Shown piece by piece: positions 1 to 7,496 of a DNA stretch of 20,566 nt (its first letter is position 1; the number at the start of each line of letters is the position of its first letter). Origin of the DNA: an uncultured Bacteroidaceae bacterium (GTDB lineage: Bacteria; Bacteroidota; Bacteroidia; Bacteroidales; Bacteroidaceae); NCBI GenBank assembly GCA_904501945.1, contig CAJGCU010000035.1:1-20566 (forward strand), written 5' to 3'. The position numbers were made by a program, and so were the translations under genes. Under the pieces are notes generated by a model. It saw nothing but the letters and a program-made list of their open reading frames with translations, made no database searches and was not told the origin of the DNA.

Positions 1-387
1 AAGACTTACGAATATGGTGTTACATTCGAACGCGGCACACTCATGCAGTATGGAGATCGTAACCACATCTACATATCAGGAACAGCATCCATCAACAACA
101 AAGGCGAAGTTGTCCACATAGGCAATATAAACTTGCAAACCACTCGAATGTGGGAAAATGTGGAAAAGCTACTTGAAGAAGGAGATATGAGCTACGAGGA
201 TGTCATGCAGATTATCGTCTATTTGCGCGACAGTTCCGACTACCAAACAGTTAAAAAGATGTTTGAAGCAAAATTCCACAACATTCCTACTGTTATTACG
301 CTGGCTCCCGTATGCCGTCCGACATGGCTCATAGAAATGGAATGTATCGCCGTTAAGAAAGCCAGCAACGATTTCCCAAACTTCTAA
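1..387 (+). CDS. Rid-family / chorismatase-like protein, C-terminal part (5' end outside window)
   Basis: The reading frame is open from base 1 and ends at the TAA at 385-387, so this is the last ~128 residues of a longer protein; the first in-frame ATG (43) is internal. The visible part is a YjgF/RidA-like fold: an ISGTASI strand, then MWENVEKLLEEGDMSYEDVM, VIVYLRD-like and PVCRPTWLIEMECIAV segments. RidA proteins deaminate reactive enamine/imine intermediates. Longer Bacteroidota proteins with this C-terminal domain resemble the FkbO/Hyg5 chorismatase family, and the sequence upstream of residue M15 (YEYGVTFERGT) fits such a longer protein. The catalytic Arg of classical RidA appears as CRP near the C-terminus. 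The substrate cannot be told from this fragment. The HAD gene starts 25 bases downstream, so the two are probably cotranscribed. The Rid-like fold is fairly certain; the chorismatase-like architecture is inferred. Confidence 0.75.
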   Translation, partial: KTYEYGVTFERGTLMQYGDRNHIYISGTASINNKGEVVHIGNINLQTTRMWENVEKLLEEGDMSYEDVMQIIVYLRDSSDYQTVKKMFEAKFHNIPTVITLAPVCRPTWLIEMECIAVKKASNDFPNF

Positions 388-412
388 AAAGAATACCTTT
401 TCTTTTACCAGC

Positions 413-1228
413 ATGAACTACAAGCTTATTGCAGTTGATTTGGACGGAACATTAGTGAGAAGCGACCAAAGCATCTCTCCACGTACAATTGACACATTGA
501 TACGTGCTCAACAAGCAGGCGTTAAAGTGGTTGTGGCTTCAGGACGTCCTACTTTTGGAACAACTTATGCTGCCGATATACTATGTCTAGAAGAATTAGG
601 TGGTTATGTAATGAGCTACAATGGTGGAGAAATCTACGATTGGCAAACAAAAGAACGATTATACGCCCAAACACTTAATTGTGAAATCATACCCTACCTT
701 TCCAAATGCGCGAAAGAGCATGGTATGGCTATCATGACGTATGCAGGCAAAGAGGTATTAAGCGAAGACCCTAACAATCAATACGTTCAATACTCATCAA
801 TGCGTAACAGAATGCCGATTCGCCCCACCAACAACTTTGTAGATGCTGCACAAAAAGCCAATGTGGTAAAATGCATTATCGTAGGCGATCCTACGCCTTT
901 ACAGAATTTAGAATTTATAATGAGGAAAGACCTCGAAGGAAAAGCAGGGGTGTTTCGCAGCGAGCCATTCTTTCTGGAAATTGTCCCTTCTGGTATAGAC
1001 AAAGCCAAAGGGCTAGAGTTTCTACTAAAGCATATTGGAGCGCGACGTGAAGAACTGCTGTCTTTTGGTGATGGATACAACGACATTCCAATGCTGCATT
1101 TTGCAGGAACAGGCGTTGCAATGGGCAATGCACATGAGGAAATCAAAAATGCCGCCGACAGAATTACATTAAGCAATGATGACGATGGACTAGCAATTGA
1201 AATAGAAAAACTTATCCTTAATTCATAG
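413..1228 (+). CDS. Cof-type HAD-IIB family hydrolase
   Basis: This is a 271-residue haloacid-dehalogenase phosphatase of the Cof/YidA type, the usual length for the family. Motif I is DLDGT with nucleophile Asp9 and acid/base Asp11. Motif II is ASGRP at 42-46. The motif III lysine lies in GIDKAKG (Lys197 or Lys199). Motif IV is GDGYNDIPML with Asp220 and Asp224 binding Mg2+. The C2B cap domain lies between motifs II and III, at about residues 80-190. Relatives dephosphorylate small phosphorylated metabolites such as sugar phosphates, FMN or pyridoxal phosphate in the cytoplasm; cap sequence decides substrate and none can be named here. It begins 25 bases after the Rid-like gene and ends at a strong hairpin, so it is the last gene of that transcript. 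Confidence 0.93.
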   Translation: MNYKLIAVDLDGTLVRSDQSISPRTIDTLIRAQQAGVKVVVASGRPTFGTTYAADILCLEELGGYVMSYNGGEIYDWQTKERLYAQTLNCEIIPYLSKCAKEHGMAIMTYAGKEVLSEDPNNQYVQYSSMRNRMPIRPTNNFVDAAQKANVVKCIIVGDPTPLQNLEFIMRKDLEGKAGVFRSEPFFLEIVPSGIDKAKGLEFLLKHIGARREELLSFGDGYNDIPMLHFAGTGVAMGNAHEEIKNAADRITLSNDDDGLAIEIEKLILNS

Positions 1229-1232
1229 ACAC

Positions 1233-1268
1233 AAAAAAATAGTGGTTTTTACCAGCCACTATTTTTTT
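1233..1268. terminator. Bidirectional intrinsic terminator between convergent genes
   Basis: The arms 1233-1245 and 1256-1268 are perfect 13-bp complements (AAAAAAATAGTGG / CCACTATTTTTTT) around a 10-base loop. A run of seven T ends the plus strand and, by symmetry, the minus strand. It sits 5 bases after the HAD stop and 25 bases beyond the stop of the convergent minus-strand gene, so it can end both transcripts. Confidence 0.88.
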
Positions 1269-1292
1269 ATCTATATTATATTAAGGTATTTC

Positions 1293-2072
1293 TTATTCGT
1301 TTTCTGGATAAGCCCTATTTACTGCCGTGAGCGCATTGAGTGTCTTTGGGAATCCTATATAAGGAAGCATCCCCGTAAGCACAGCAACCATCTCTGTCTT
1401 TGTAATATTCAGATTCTTGCAAGCGACACCCAGATTTTCAAGCTGCGGCTGCGCAACTCCCATGGATGCGAGCAGGCAGAAGGTAACCAGCACACGATGT
1501 TCCTTGTCAATACCATGACGAGTGTAGAAATCTCCAAAACAATAGCTTTCCATGAACTCAACAATATGCTCTTGTCCTTTAGGAGCCTCTTTCTCCATTC
1601 GTTCAGCTGTACCGGCACCATAAATGCTGTCTATATACTCTCTACCCTTTTCGCGACGATTCTCTGGAGTTGTAGTTCCCTGATTGTCAAGTGGCAACTT
1701 AATGTCGTTGTCTTCAAATACTTCATTCATCTCCAGCAAGAAGTCTATCATCTTTGAGAATCCCACATAAGGAACAGTCTGGTAGATGACCTCACGAATC
1801 TCGCGTGGCTTGACACCAACATTGAGACATACATCCACATACACTTTAAACTCACGCATTGCGTTGCATCCAATGGTGCTGGCCAAAATACACATGGCAC
1901 GTGTCTTTTCTAACACGGGCTCTTCGGTCAGCTTCAATGCCTCGTCGAATGCGAAGTTGTCGAAAATCTGCGTCAGCTCAGGGTCTCTTTTCAACGTGTT
2001 GACAGAATTGCGCTGGGAAAACAGCTTGCGAATCTGCTGACGCGCATAATCGGTAATCTTAAAATCCTTCAT
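1293..2072 (-). CDS. Carboxymuconolactone decarboxylase family protein with two CMD repeats
   Basis: A 259-residue all-helical protein built from two CMD/AhpD-like repeats, about residues 25-130 and 145-259. Both show the family pattern of a hydrophobic helix, a turn, then a YVGF or YIGF segment: REIREVIYQTVPYVGFSKMI and MVAVLTGMLPYIGFPKTLNA. The AhpD-type CxxC/CxxH redox motif is missing in both repeats (CNAMREFKVY and ASMGVAQPQL occupy that place), so thiol peroxidase activity is unlikely. The original decarboxylase reaction cannot be assumed either. It has no signal peptide and is presumably cytoplasmic. It is a single-gene unit with its own promoter at 2178-2185 and a 100-base leader, and it ends at the shared hairpin. 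Family assignment is confident; function is not known. Confidence 0.85.
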   Translation of the reverse strand: MKDFKITDYARQQIRKLFSQRNSVNTLKRDPELTQIFDNFAFDEALKLTEEPVLEKTRAMCILASTIGCNAMREFKVYVDVCLNVGVKPREIREVIYQTVPYVGFSKMIDFLLEMNEVFEDNDIKLPLDNQGTTTPENRREKGREYIDSIYGAGTAERMEKEAPKGQEHIVEFMESYCFGDFYTRHGIDKEHRVLVTFCLLASMGVAQPQLENLGVACKNLNITKTEMVAVLTGMLPYIGFPKTLNALTAVNRAYPENE

Positions 2073-2177
2073 GAGTATGTATTGTTAGATTTTTATTTAG
2101 ATTTATAATTAACGTGAAAGTTGTGCTTCTTTACACAAGCATCATTCTTCTCACTTAGCTTTTACAATTATTTATTG

Positions 2178-2185
2178 CAAATATA
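2178..2185 (-). promoter_or_regulatory. Bacteroidota -7 box for the CMD-family gene
   Basis: Read on the minus strand the bases are TATATTTG, an exact match to the Bacteroidota -7 consensus TAnnTTTG. It lies 106 bases upstream of the ATG at 2072, leaving a leader of about 95 bases that contains a small TTGTG/CACAA inverted repeat. No clear -33 box stands out. Confidence 0.6.
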
Positions 2186-2715
2186 ATACTTTTTTCTAAC
2201 AGAAGAAACATTTTTACTTTTTTTTCACTTTTTTTCCATCGTTCCAAAATAATTTTATACAAATCCACACCAATCAGCATCTGTTCCATGATGATTGACA
2301 GATGCTGTCATCTGACTTGAAGCGAACAGAAAAACGGTGTGTTCCACGCCGATGAAACACTCTGCCCCATATGTGCCCACACCGATCATGACTTTGTTTT
2401 CACATATGAATGCCATTTTTGTTTGAATGAAAAACCTTTTTTCTTTCAAGTTCTATTCACCAAACAACTATTACGATAGACCTTGCACCATCATTACGTT
2501 ACACCTTGCACCATCATTACGTTACACCTTGTATCGTAATTACGTCACACCTGTCAACGAAAAGCAATTGCAATTTACATATTTCACACGTTTCTTACAG
2601 CATCTATTCCTATTTATTCTGCGTAGTACAATAAAGGTATTGGCATAAAATGCCATTTGTCTGCAAAAAAGCATTGTTTTCTACACACTTTCGTATTTCT
2701 TTCCACATTTTTTTG
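2186..2715. other. Divergent intergenic region with clustered inverted repeats
   Basis: No convincing gene. At 2275-2284/2298-2307 there is a perfect 10-bp inverted repeat (CAGCATCTGT / ACAGATGCTG, 13-base loop). At 2335-2341/2378-2384 CGGTGTG pairs with CACACCG. At 2368-2375/2401-2408 CATATGTG pairs with CACATATG. At 2641-2646/2650-2655 TGGCAT pairs with ATGCCA. The motif AATGCCATTT occurs at 2409 and 2649. The 23-bp tandem repeat is listed separately. Short open frames here (2255-2449 minus, 2427-2648 plus) have no recognisable protein features. Structured RNA and protein-binding sites are both possible readings. Confidence 0.6.
2458..2549 (-). repeat. 23-bp-period tandem repeat, array 1
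   Basis: Units 2481-2503 and 2504-2526 are identical over all 23 bases. Unit 2527-2549 is a diverged third copy, and 2458-2480 keeps only the ATTACG-containing core in the same phase. Read on the minus strand the core is CGTAATnAyGrTGcA. The third copy also contains the 10-bp palindrome CGTAATTACG (2535-2544). Because 23 is not a multiple of 3, the array is not coding. It matches the array at 17472-17563 in period and core, in the opposite orientation. Confidence 0.88.
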
Positions 2716-2723
2716 TAATTTTG
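2716..2723 (+). promoter_or_regulatory. Bacteroidota -7 box for the PBP1A operon
   Basis: TAATTTTG matches TAnnTTTG exactly. Transcription should begin a few bases further on, near 2728-2732. That leaves almost no leader before the ATG at 2733 and about 30 bases before the ATG at 2760, so it argues for the later start. Confidence 0.62.
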
Positions 2724-2759
2724 CATCATATTATGTCTTACTCCAATGCAAGAAAAAGC

Positions 2760-5171
2760 ATGACTACCATTAAGAAAAAAAGCATCACTGGATTAGTGAA
2801 TAAATTAATAGGTTTCTGCTGGATATTCACCGGCATCATCATCTTCCTCATGTTCTTTGGCGTATTCGCCATATCACAGGGATGGCTGGGAGAGCTACCG
2901 CCTGTCAGCGACCTTCAAAACCCTATCAACAAGTACGCTTCAAGAATCTACTCTGCCGACAACAAGGTGATTGGAACATGGAGCTATACAAAGGACAATC
3001 GCGTGATGGTGCCCTACGACTCACTGCCAGACAATCTGATTAAAGCACTGGTAGCCACTGAAGACGTGCGTTTTCATGACCACTCGGGCATTGACGCAAA
3101 AGCCATTGTCCGTGCCATTGTCAAAAGACAGATCCTGGGACAGAAGAATGCGGGAGGAGGTTCAACCATCACACAGCAGCTGGCAAAGCAACTGTACACT
3201 AAGGTTGAAAGAAGCGAAAGCAAGCGCATGATGCAGAAGCCAATCGAATGGTTCATTGCTGTACAACTGGAGCGATACTACACGAAAGAGGAAATTCTCA
3301 CCATGTATCTCAACTACTTCGACTTCCTCTATACAGGAGTAGGCATCAAGAACGCTGCACGCACCTATTTCGGGAAAAACACCTTCGAACTGGACTTAAA
3401 CGAATGTGCCACATTGGTAGGCATGTGCAAAAACCCTTCACTCTACAATCCCTACAAGAGACAAGACGGGCAATATACTCCAAACGAGACCTGCCGCCAG
3501 AGACGCAACGTAGTGCTTTCTCAAATGGAAAAAGCTGGATTCATCACAGCACAGACAAAAGACTCCGTGCAGCAAGAACCGCTCGCCATATTGCCAAGAC
3601 CCAGAATCACGACACATAAAGAAGGAGTAGCTCCCTATTTCCGTGAATATCTGCGACGCATCATGATGGCAAAGAAGCCAGAACGAAGCAACTACGCATC
3701 ATGGCAAGGACAGCAGTATCACGACGACTCTATAGCATGGGAAACCGACCCTCTGTATGGATGGTGCAACAAGAACAAGAAGAAAAACGGGGCGCACTAC
3801 AACATCTATACAGACGGACTCAAAATACACACCAGCATCGACTCAAGAATGCAAAAAATGGCCGAAGACGCCATGTTCGAGCATGTGGCAAAATACTTGC
3901 AGCCAGCATTCGAGAGAGAGATAAAAAATTCGCCTACAGGCCCTTATCGTGACATGACTGTAAGCAAGATGGAAAACATCATCAACCGATACATCCGTCA
4001 AAGCGAACGTTATCGTGCTATGAAAGCGGGCGGACACAGCCACGAGGAAATCATGGCGGCCTTCGACATTCCTGTTGACATGAAAGTGTTTCAGTATGGC
4101 AGCACATACGATACACCTCAAGAAGTAGACGTACGCATGAGTCCTAGAGATTCCATCATATACTACAAAAAATTCCTGCGAGCAGCCGTATGTGCCATTG
4201 ACCCTGAAAACGGGCAAGTAAAAGCCTACGTCCCAGGACTGAACTTTGAATACTTCATGTACGACAACGTGTTAGGAGGAGGACATCGACAAGTCGGTTC
4301 AACCATCAAGCCCCTACTCTATGCGCTTGCCATGTCGAGTCAAAATCTAACACCATGCGACGAAGTCAATGCCAATCCACAAGACTATGGCGGCTGGACG
4401 CCCAAGGGGGATTCTCTTGGCATGGTTCCACTCAAACTGGCTCTGGCACAATCAAACAACCATGCTTCCGCATATTTGCTAAGCCTCATCAAGCCGGAAA
4501 CATTCATTGACTTCCTTGGCAACAAACTGAAGATGTCAACATACACCATGGAGCCCAACCTCACGCTCGCACTTGGTTCGTGCGATGTCAGCGTAGGCGA
4601 AATGGCAAGTGCATATACCATTTTCCCAAGCTACGGAGTACATTATCAACCTCTGCTCGTCACCCACATCGAAAACTCTGAAGGCGACATTGTAGCAAGC
4701 TTCACCCCACGCATGAACGAAGTGCTATCGAAAGAAAAGGCATATCAGATGATAGATGTACTCAGAGCCGTCATCAACGAAGGAACAGGACGCGCCCTGA
4801 GAGGAAGCAACTACAACATCAGAGCCGACATGGGCGGAAAGACAGGAACCACAAACAGCCATGCAGACGGATGGTTTATCGGCTTCAGCCCAAAACTGGT
4901 AGTAGCCTGCTGGGTTGGCGGAGAAGACAGAGACATTCACTTTGGCAGCATGGCATTCGGACAGGGAGCAAGAGCCGCTCTTCCTATCTATGGCAAACTG
5001 ATGAGAAAAATATACGACAATGGCAAATTAGGCATCGCAGAAAAAGACACATTCGATATTCCTGCCAACTATTCGCCATGCGACGACGGCCTCCAAGCCC
5101 TGCCTGACGCTGAAGACATCCTTTACCCAGAAGACGAAAATCTGCTTGAAGCAGACGACGCATTCTTCTAA
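2760..5171 (+). CDS. Class A penicillin-binding protein (PBP1A type), bifunctional glycosyltransferase/transpeptidase
   Basis: An 803-residue enzyme that polymerises lipid II and cross-links peptidoglycan at the inner-membrane surface. After a basic start (TTIKKKS) one membrane segment spans about residues 15-38. The GT51 domain follows with EDVRFHDHSGID (catalytic Glu102), GGGSTITQQLAKQLYT and QKPIEWFIAVQLERYYTKEE. The transpeptidase domain has the SxxK motif in GSTIKP (Ser514, Lys517), SNN at 565-567 and KTGTT from 694. A long insert (about 300-450) separates the domains, and the acidic tail ends in DDAFF. I chose ATG 2760 over ATG 2733 and TTG 2721 because the promoter box at 2716-2723 leaves no leader for the earlier ones. 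kdsB follows after 42 bases, linking wall and outer-membrane synthesis in one probable transcript. Confidence 0.93.
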   Translation: MTTIKKKSITGLVNKLIGFCWIFTGIIIFLMFFGVFAISQGWLGELPPVSDLQNPINKYASRIYSADNKVIGTWSYTKDNRVMVPYDSLPDNLIKALVATEDVRFHDHSGIDAKAIVRAIVKRQILGQKNAGGGSTITQQLAKQLYTKVERSESKRMMQKPIEWFIAVQLERYYTKEEILTMYLNYFDFLYTGVGIKNAARTYFGKNTFELDLNECATLVGMCKNPSLYNPYKRQDGQYTPNETCRQRRNVVLSQMEKAGFITAQTKDSVQQEPLAILPRPRITTHKEGVAPYFREYLRRIMMAKKPERSNYASWQGQQYHDDSIAWETDPLYGWCNKNKKKNGAHYNIYTDGLKIHTSIDSRMQKMAEDAMFEHVAKYLQPAFEREIKNSPTGPYRDMTVSKMENIINRYIRQSERYRAMKAGGHSHEEIMAAFDIPVDMKVFQYGSTYDTPQEVDVRMSPRDSIIYYKKFLRAAVCAIDPENGQVKAYVPGLNFEYFMYDNVLGGGHRQVGSTIKPLLYALAMSSQNLTPCDEVNANPQDYGGWTPKGDSLGMVPLKLALAQSNNHASAYLLSLIKPETFIDFLGNKLKMSTYTMEPNLTLALGSCDVSVGEMASAYTIFPSYGVHYQPLLVTHIENSEGDIVASFTPRMNEVLSKEKAYQMIDVLRAVINEGTGRALRGSNYNIRADMGGKTGTTNSHADGWFIGFSPKLVVACWVGGEDRDIHFGSMAFGQGARAALPIYGKLMRKIYDNGKLGIAEKDTFDIPANYSPCDDGLQALPDAEDILYPEDENLLEADDAFF

Positions 5172-5213
5172 AAAAAACAAAATACACCTACATAAAATTA
5201 AGAAGCATTTAAT

Positions 5214-5966
5214 ATGAAATTTATAGGTATCATACCTGCAAGATATGCATCAACACGTTTCCCTGCCAAACCTTTGGCCATGCTGGGAGGAAAAACCGTA
5301 ATAGAAAGAGTGTACCGCCAAGTAGAAGGCGTACTCGACCATGTAGTTGTAGCGACTGACGACGAACGCATTTTGAAAGCAGTGAAAGCGTTTGGTGGAG
5401 AAGCCGTCATGACCAGCGTAGACCATAAAAGCGGAACAGATCGAGTACACGAAGCGTTTGCAAAAGCAGGAAAAGGCTACGATGTCGTGGTCAACATACA
5501 AGGAGACGAACCTTTCATTCATGCACAACAGCTCGAATCTATTCGCCAATGTTTTGCCGACAGCACCATCGATATTGCGACCTTAGTCAAGCCATTTACC
5601 CCCAATGACGGATTTGAAGCATTAGAAAATGTAAATTCACCTAAAGTTGTAGTAAACAACAAGATGGAAGCACTCTATTTCTCAAGAAGCATCATTCCAT
5701 TCACGCGAGGAAAAGAGAAAGAGGAATGGCTGAAAGGACATACTTACTACAAACACATTGGACTTTACGCCTATCGTGCAAACGTGCTGAAAGAGATTAC
5801 CTCATTGCCACAATCAAGCCTTGAAATTGCAGAATCGCTCGAACAGCTAAGATGGCTGGAGAATGGTTACAAAATCAAAGTTGGCATCAGCGAAATAGAA
5901 ACAATCGGAATTGACACACCAGAAGACCTTCAACGCGCTGAAGAATTCCTGCTAAAGAACAGTTAA
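5214..5966 (+). CDS. kdsB: 3-deoxy-manno-octulosonate cytidylyltransferase (CMP-KDO synthetase)
   Basis: This cytoplasmic 250-residue enzyme activates KDO with CTP to CMP-KDO, the donor used to attach KDO to lipid A. The N-terminal nucleotide-binding signature IIPARYASTRFPAKPL carries the CTP-contacting Arg10 and Lys19. Further hallmarks are VVVATDDERI, SGTDRVHEA, and NIQGDEPF with metal-binding Asp98. The C-terminal GIDTPEDLQRAEE matches the end of known KdsB proteins, and the length is normal. It lies 42 bases after the PBP gene and 38 before the M16 gene on the same strand with no terminator or promoter box visible in the gaps, so cotranscription is likely. No other KDO gene is in the window. 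Confidence 0.96.
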   Translation: MKFIGIIPARYASTRFPAKPLAMLGGKTVIERVYRQVEGVLDHVVVATDDERILKAVKAFGGEAVMTSVDHKSGTDRVHEAFAKAGKGYDVVVNIQGDEPFIHAQQLESIRQCFADSTIDIATLVKPFTPNDGFEALENVNSPKVVVNNKMEALYFSRSIIPFTRGKEKEEWLKGHTYYKHIGLYAYRANVLKEITSLPQSSLEIAESLEQLRWLENGYKIKVGISEIETIGIDTPEDLQRAEEFLLKNS

Positions 5967-6004
5967 AGAACAAAAGGAGTCCCATAAGCCAACACGGAAA
6001 AACA

Positions 6005-7282
6005 GTGAAGCAGCCACTACTGAAAAATATCACACCCCAAATTCCCCCACTGCCCACTCCCATCACACTCAACAACGGAGTGGAAATGAACGTTATTCCC
6101 ATAACTACAACAGAACTTGTTGTCATCTGCTTCATGTTCAAAGGAGGACAATGGGTGCAGGAGAAAAAACTGCAAAGCGATTATGCCATGCAGCAAATCA
6201 AATCAGGAACAGCAAATTTCACTTCAGATATCCTAATAGACAAACTTGACAGCTATGGAGCAACGGTTTCAACAGGAACATGCCTGACACACAGTTACAT
6301 CCAGCTAACATGTCTTAGACGGACACTGACGCATACACTTCCCTTATTATGTAATATCATCACTTCACCTATCTACGAACAAGCACAGCTTGACAACGCT
6401 ATCGAAGAAGGAGTGCTTGCCTACCAAATGAACGAACAAAAGGTAGCACAGGCAAGTCGCAGAATTTTCTATCAGCAGCTATTGGGCACAAATCATCCCG
6501 CTGCTGCATATGCCAACGAATCAGATTACCACTCCATCTGTCGCGAAGATTTGCTCTCCTACCACAAAAAACACATTCAACTTGATAATGCCATCGTCTA
6601 TGCAACTGGCAAAATTGATTCTGATACCATTACATTAATAGACACATACATAGGAAACATTCCAACAGTAAACAGGAAAAGTTTTGAATTCCAGCATACA
6701 AACATTATTACGTCACAACAACTGATGCACGAAACAAAAATAGCTGTACCTTCTGTGCAATCAGGATTGCGTATAGGGAAAGTGATGCCCGACTGCCATT
6801 CAGAAGATTATCCAGCCATCATGCTTACCTCTACGATATTGGGAGGGTATTTTGGTAGTCGATTAATGAAAAACATCAGAGAAAAGCTCGGATTTACTTA
6901 TGGCATTCATTCCACATTCTTTAATATTCCATACAATAACATATTTTTCATCACGACCGAGACAACACAAAAATACGTGACACGATGTATCGATGAAATC
7001 AAAAAAGACATGATGGATCTTCAAGAAAGACCAATAAGCATAGATGAACTGGAGAATGCACGTAATTACAATTTGGGACAATTTTGCAGAGCAACAGAAA
7101 CATCTTTGGCACTGCACCATCTGATGATGAGCCTGCGAGTTCATCAACGTACATTAGAAAACATACAACAGGAACAAGAAAAAGCGCAAGAACTCACCCC
7201 TGAAGATATCATGAGATGTGCTCAAAAACACTTCAATCCTGAAGATATGCTTATTGTTGCAGCGCACGGAAACAACCCCTAA
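6005..7282 (+). CDS. M16-family (insulinase-like) peptidase homologue lacking the HxxEH zinc motif
   Basis: A 425-residue protein with the two-lobed M16 fold. The first lobe has NGVEMNVIP and the MFKGGQWVQE strand. The second begins near YHKKHIQLDNAIVYATGKID and carries the hallmark FGSRLMKNIREKLGFTYGI. Where active M16 enzymes have HxxEH (about residues 59-66) this one reads DYAMQQIK, so the zinc site is absent and it should not cut peptides by itself. Such proteins are often non-catalytic partners of an active M16 subunit, but none is encoded nearby. There is no signal peptide. The start is uncertain. GTG 6005 is the first usual start after the kdsB stop. An AAGGAG at 5974-5979 is too far upstream to help, and the next ATG (residue 28) would cut the first strand. 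Confidence 0.85.
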   Translation: MKQPLLKNITPQIPPLPTPITLNNGVEMNVIPITTTELVVICFMFKGGQWVQEKKLQSDYAMQQIKSGTANFTSDILIDKLDSYGATVSTGTCLTHSYIQLTCLRRTLTHTLPLLCNIITSPIYEQAQLDNAIEEGVLAYQMNEQKVAQASRRIFYQQLLGTNHPAAAYANESDYHSICREDLLSYHKKHIQLDNAIVYATGKIDSDTITLIDTYIGNIPTVNRKSFEFQHTNIITSQQLMHETKIAVPSVQSGLRIGKVMPDCHSEDYPAIMLTSTILGGYFGSRLMKNIREKLGFTYGIHSTFFNIPYNNIFFITTETTQKYVTRCIDEIKKDMMDLQERPISIDELENARNYNLGQFCRATETSLALHHLMMSLRVHQRTLENIQQEQEKAQELTPEDIMRCAQKHFNPEDMLIVAAHGNNP

Positions 7283-7436
7283 GACACGCTGTAATCAAAT
7301 CTTTGTATCCTATCGGCCACCCCTCGAAAAACAACCCAAAATCGATTTTGAGCCATTTTAACGCAGAAATTAAAGTTTTTTAGTTTAAGAAGGGTTAAAT
7401 TCGTTCTTAAAACTTTCTACATCCAACTTTAATTGT

Positions 7437-7444
7437 TAACTTTG
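7437..7444 (+). promoter_or_regulatory. Bacteroidota -7 box for gyrA
   Basis: TAACTTTG is an exact TAnnTTTG match 52 bases before the gyrA ATG. Just upstream, 7382-7391 (AGTTTAAGAA) and 7404-7414 (TTCTTAAAACT) form an imperfect inverted repeat with one bulged base, reaching the expected -33 region, a possible operator. Further upstream lies the 12-bp palindrome AAAATCGATTTT (7338-7349). Confidence 0.65.
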
Positions 7445-7496
7445 TACACTATAATATATATTGTATATTCACAAAAAATGTTACTCATATAAAATA

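Noticed and set aside
1242..1757. 171-residue plus-strand open frame after the terminator
   Set aside because: Antisense shadow of the CMD-family gene, starting inside the bidirectional terminator.
2255..2449. 64-residue minus-strand open frame in the divergent spacer
   Set aside because: No domain, signal peptide or repeat recognised; its sequence is explained by the clustered inverted repeats, and no promoter box fits it.
2458..2549. CRISPR array
   Set aside because: The 23-bp units are contiguous with no spacers between them, only about four copies exist, and no cas gene is in the window.
2427..2648. 73-residue plus-strand open frame
   Set aside because: It runs through the 23-bp repeats, whose period shifts the codon phase at each copy, so conserved units would not encode a conserved peptide.
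7478..7492. Four-codon upstream frame (ATG TTA CTC ATA TAA) in the gyrA leader
   Set aside because: Too short to judge; such frames arise by chance in A/T-rich leaders and no attenuator hairpin follows.
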